A program made the position numbers and the translations under genes. Of a DNA stretch of 64,000 nucleotides, positions 62,470 to 64,000 are shown piece after piece. The stretch is from Rhynchosporium graminicola (lineage: Eukaryota > Ascomycota > Leotiomycetes > Helotiales > Ploettnerulaceae). The notes under the pieces were generated by a model, which saw nothing but the letters and a program-made list of their open reading frames with translations, ran no database searches and was not told where the DNA came from. Numbering within the stretch: position 1 is the first letter of the stretch; every line of letters begins with the position of its first letter. The stretch lies in contig FJUW01000065.1 in the NCBI GenBank assembly GCA_900074885.1, positions 1-64,000 on the forward strand. Reading direction: 5' to 3'.

Positions 62470-64000
62470 TCAACGGATAGTCACAGTGCGCTCTCCTCCT
62501 TTATTCTCGAGCCATTCATCCACACATACTCCGATAATCTTATAATGGCCCAAGGGTCGGTTTTGGCAGATCAGAAGATTGCCTGACCCACCAGTCTGTA
62601 CATAACCGTAGTCTCTCAATGAGTCGGTGATTCCATGCGTGAACTCCTCTCTGACTAGAGCCCTGCCCGTTGGCCACCACAGTTTTGGAACCACAGATCT
62701 ATGTATCCTTGTACTCCTGCAGCTATTGGCGTATACTCTGTGAGAATCTGTGTTGCCTCCGTAGGCTACCAGGCTGAAAGCCTTGCCAATATCTCCAACT
62801 TGCACTAATCCCAGCCCATCCCTCAGCACAATTCGGTCTTGTTCTAGAGTCGCAGAAGTGCCTCCAAGAGAGCAACCGCTACCAGCTGTTATGGCTTCGA
62901 AGATCAAGGAGAAGGGAGCTGTTATCACACACTTTAACAACTTAGCGCCAGGTTCCACTTCGCGGTGTATTTCAAGTTCTGATAGGGTGCAACTTACTCC
63001 ACAATTAACGCGAACTTCGCATGAGATTTTCTCCGTACTCTCGTTCTCAAGTCGTGACCCACAGTCTGTGATCGAGCTCATTCGGAAATTCATAGACCTG
63101 TTGTGAACTCTGAAGTCATGAGGATGTGGGTTCTCCCAGCCAGTACCGCTCACACACCGGTCTTCCCATCCAGTTGGCTTGGCATTCGGGTCGCTGATAT
63201 TCCAATATGGTTGAAGCTTGTGGAGCAGCCTTCTCCTATACTGCACGACATCACCACCTGGATCTATAATACTTCCCAACATCGTCGCACACTGTACCAA
63301 GATTCCGCCAGTCTCGTCTGCGGCCACTTCACGTGGCTGATCATTGACAGGTATTGTCTCACTGCTGAACATACCGGTCTTAACCTTCTTTCCTGCATTG
63401 CAGCCTCTGAAAATGAAGTTAAATCCTCTGTCGCTGTTGTTAAGGACGATTCTCATGTACTTCTTAGGTGTTCCCAAGAGGCCCGTCACCGCAAATGCTT
63501 TCGCCAAGCCCTTTGGCTTCAATCGTCCTAGATTGACAACTGCAGCGAAGCAGTCGGTTGTCATTGGATTGTTGTGGTTCGCCACCACAGGAATCCAGTT
63601 GCACTCTCCACGCTCTCCGCTGCTTATTGCAAGTTTCGTCCAGGCAAGTCCAGTCTTAATAGAAAGTTGCTTAAAGAAAGCAAACGAAATCCTCTCGATG
63701 TCATCTCCATTCAAGTCCCTTTCCACTTCCTCGGCGGTAAACAGCCCGCTAAAGACACCAAGAAGTCCACGGAATATGTCGCGGCGCATTTCACATTCGC
63801 GCGGTGTTATGGAAATCGCAGAGAAGATGTTACAAACCCCTTTGTGATTTTCATGCCACCAACTGGGACCGCCGTTGATGATATCTGTTCTTGCTGAGCT
63901 GACTCCTCTGACTTGAGTCTGTAGGGCGTCGAGCACTAGGCAATCTTCATCCAAGACTCGTAGGATGGCGTTGACTGATGCTGTCCTCAACACCCTGGAT
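62470..64000 (-). CDS. HET-type (heterokaryon incompatibility-like) protein, C-terminal part
   Basis: The frame is open from the right edge to a stop at 62,470-62,472, so at least 509 codons are present and the start is outside the window. From the conserved style of the sequence I place it with large fungal HET-domain proteins: DALQTQVRGVSSARTDII, then GPSWWHENHKGVCNIFSAIS, a segment with RRDIFRGLLGVFSGLFTAEE, then AWTKLAISSGERG, and a C-terminal GHYKIIGVCVDEW. The HET domain itself would lie upstream, beyond the window. In other fungi HET proteins trigger cell death on meeting a non-self partner; here that role is inferred. No damage is seen in this part. Confidence 0.6.
   Translation of the reverse strand, partial: SRVLRTASVNAILRVLDEDCLVLDALQTQVRGVSSARTDIINGGPSWWHENHKGVCNIFSAISITPRECEMRRDIFRGLLGVFSGLFTAEEVERDLNGDDIERISFAFFKQLSIKTGLAWTKLAISSGERGECNWIPVVANHNNPMTTDCFAAVVNLGRLKPKGLAKAFAVTGLLGTPKKYMRIVLNNSDRGFNFIFRGCNAGKKVKTGMFSSETIPVNDQPREVAADETGGILVQCATMLGSIIDPGGDVVQYRRRLLHKLQPYWNISDPNAKPTGWEDRCVSGTGWENPHPHDFRVHNRSMNFRMSSITDCGSRLENESTEKISCEVRVNCGVSCTLSELEIHREVEPGAKLLKCVITAPFSLIFEAITAGSGCSLGGTSATLEQDRIVLRDGLGLVQVGDIGKAFSLVAYGGNTDSHRVYANSCRSTRIHRSVVPKLWWPTGRALVREEFTHGITDSLRDYGYVQTGGSGNLLICQNRPLGHYKIIGVCVDEWLENKGGERTVTIR

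Overview
The window looks like a chromosome segment of a filamentous ascomycete. The genes carry short GT-AG introns (45-152 nt), and the proteins are typical of filamentous fungi: a CFEM protein, a chitin-binding glyoxal oxidase, a long annexin, a HET-type protein and MYND proteins. The repeats carry the signature of repeat-induced point mutation (RIP): TA-rich sequence with CAA/CAG turned into TAA/TAG and TGC/TGT into TAC/TAT inside otherwise readable transposon frames. A Leotiomycete is my best guess, from protein resemblance only.

Bases 1 to about 29,100 are a nest of LTR retrotransposons. An old Ty3/gypsy element (family A, minus strand, 7,768-29,099) was split by a Ty1/copia element (8,883-23,765, target duplication AGTTG) and by a short gag-only LTR element (24,759-26,945, CTATT). 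The copia element was itself hit by a complete plus-strand family-A gypsy element (10,566-18,418, GTATA), a solo family-B LTR (19,167-19,370, AGGAG) and a solo copia-type LTR (19,805-20,419, AATCG). A second gypsy lineage (182-6,596) lies upstream, and its 5' LTR is cut by another copy of that copia-type LTR. Almost no intact reading frame survives here.

Bases 29,100-44,300 are gene-poor. They hold a small secreted protein with eight MPTGF-type repeats (30,826-31,643), a microsatellite-rich spacer, a GPI-type CFEM protein (33,979-34,730), a dead short-chain dehydrogenase (about 34,976-35,690), an AT-rich decayed island (37,930-39,435), a broken reading frame next to a minisatellite (41,669-42,340) and a well-preserved solo family-A LTR with a perfect target duplication (42,347-42,615).

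Bases 44,300-50,310 hold four plus-strand paralogues of a MYND zinc-finger family. One looks intact (46,476-47,222); the other three carry frameshifts, stops or a lost zinc ligand.

Bases 51,300-64,000 are ordinary gene space, all on the minus strand: a long annexin (51,358-53,782), an eight-exon glyoxal oxidase with four chitin-binding modules (54,742-57,754), a YAE1-domain protein (59,169-60,005) and the C-terminal part of a HET-type protein that runs off the right edge. These genes are functionally unrelated. The surface and secreted group (MPTGF protein, CFEM protein, chitin-binding oxidase) could all act at the cell wall or host interface, but nothing in the sequence ties them into one pathway.
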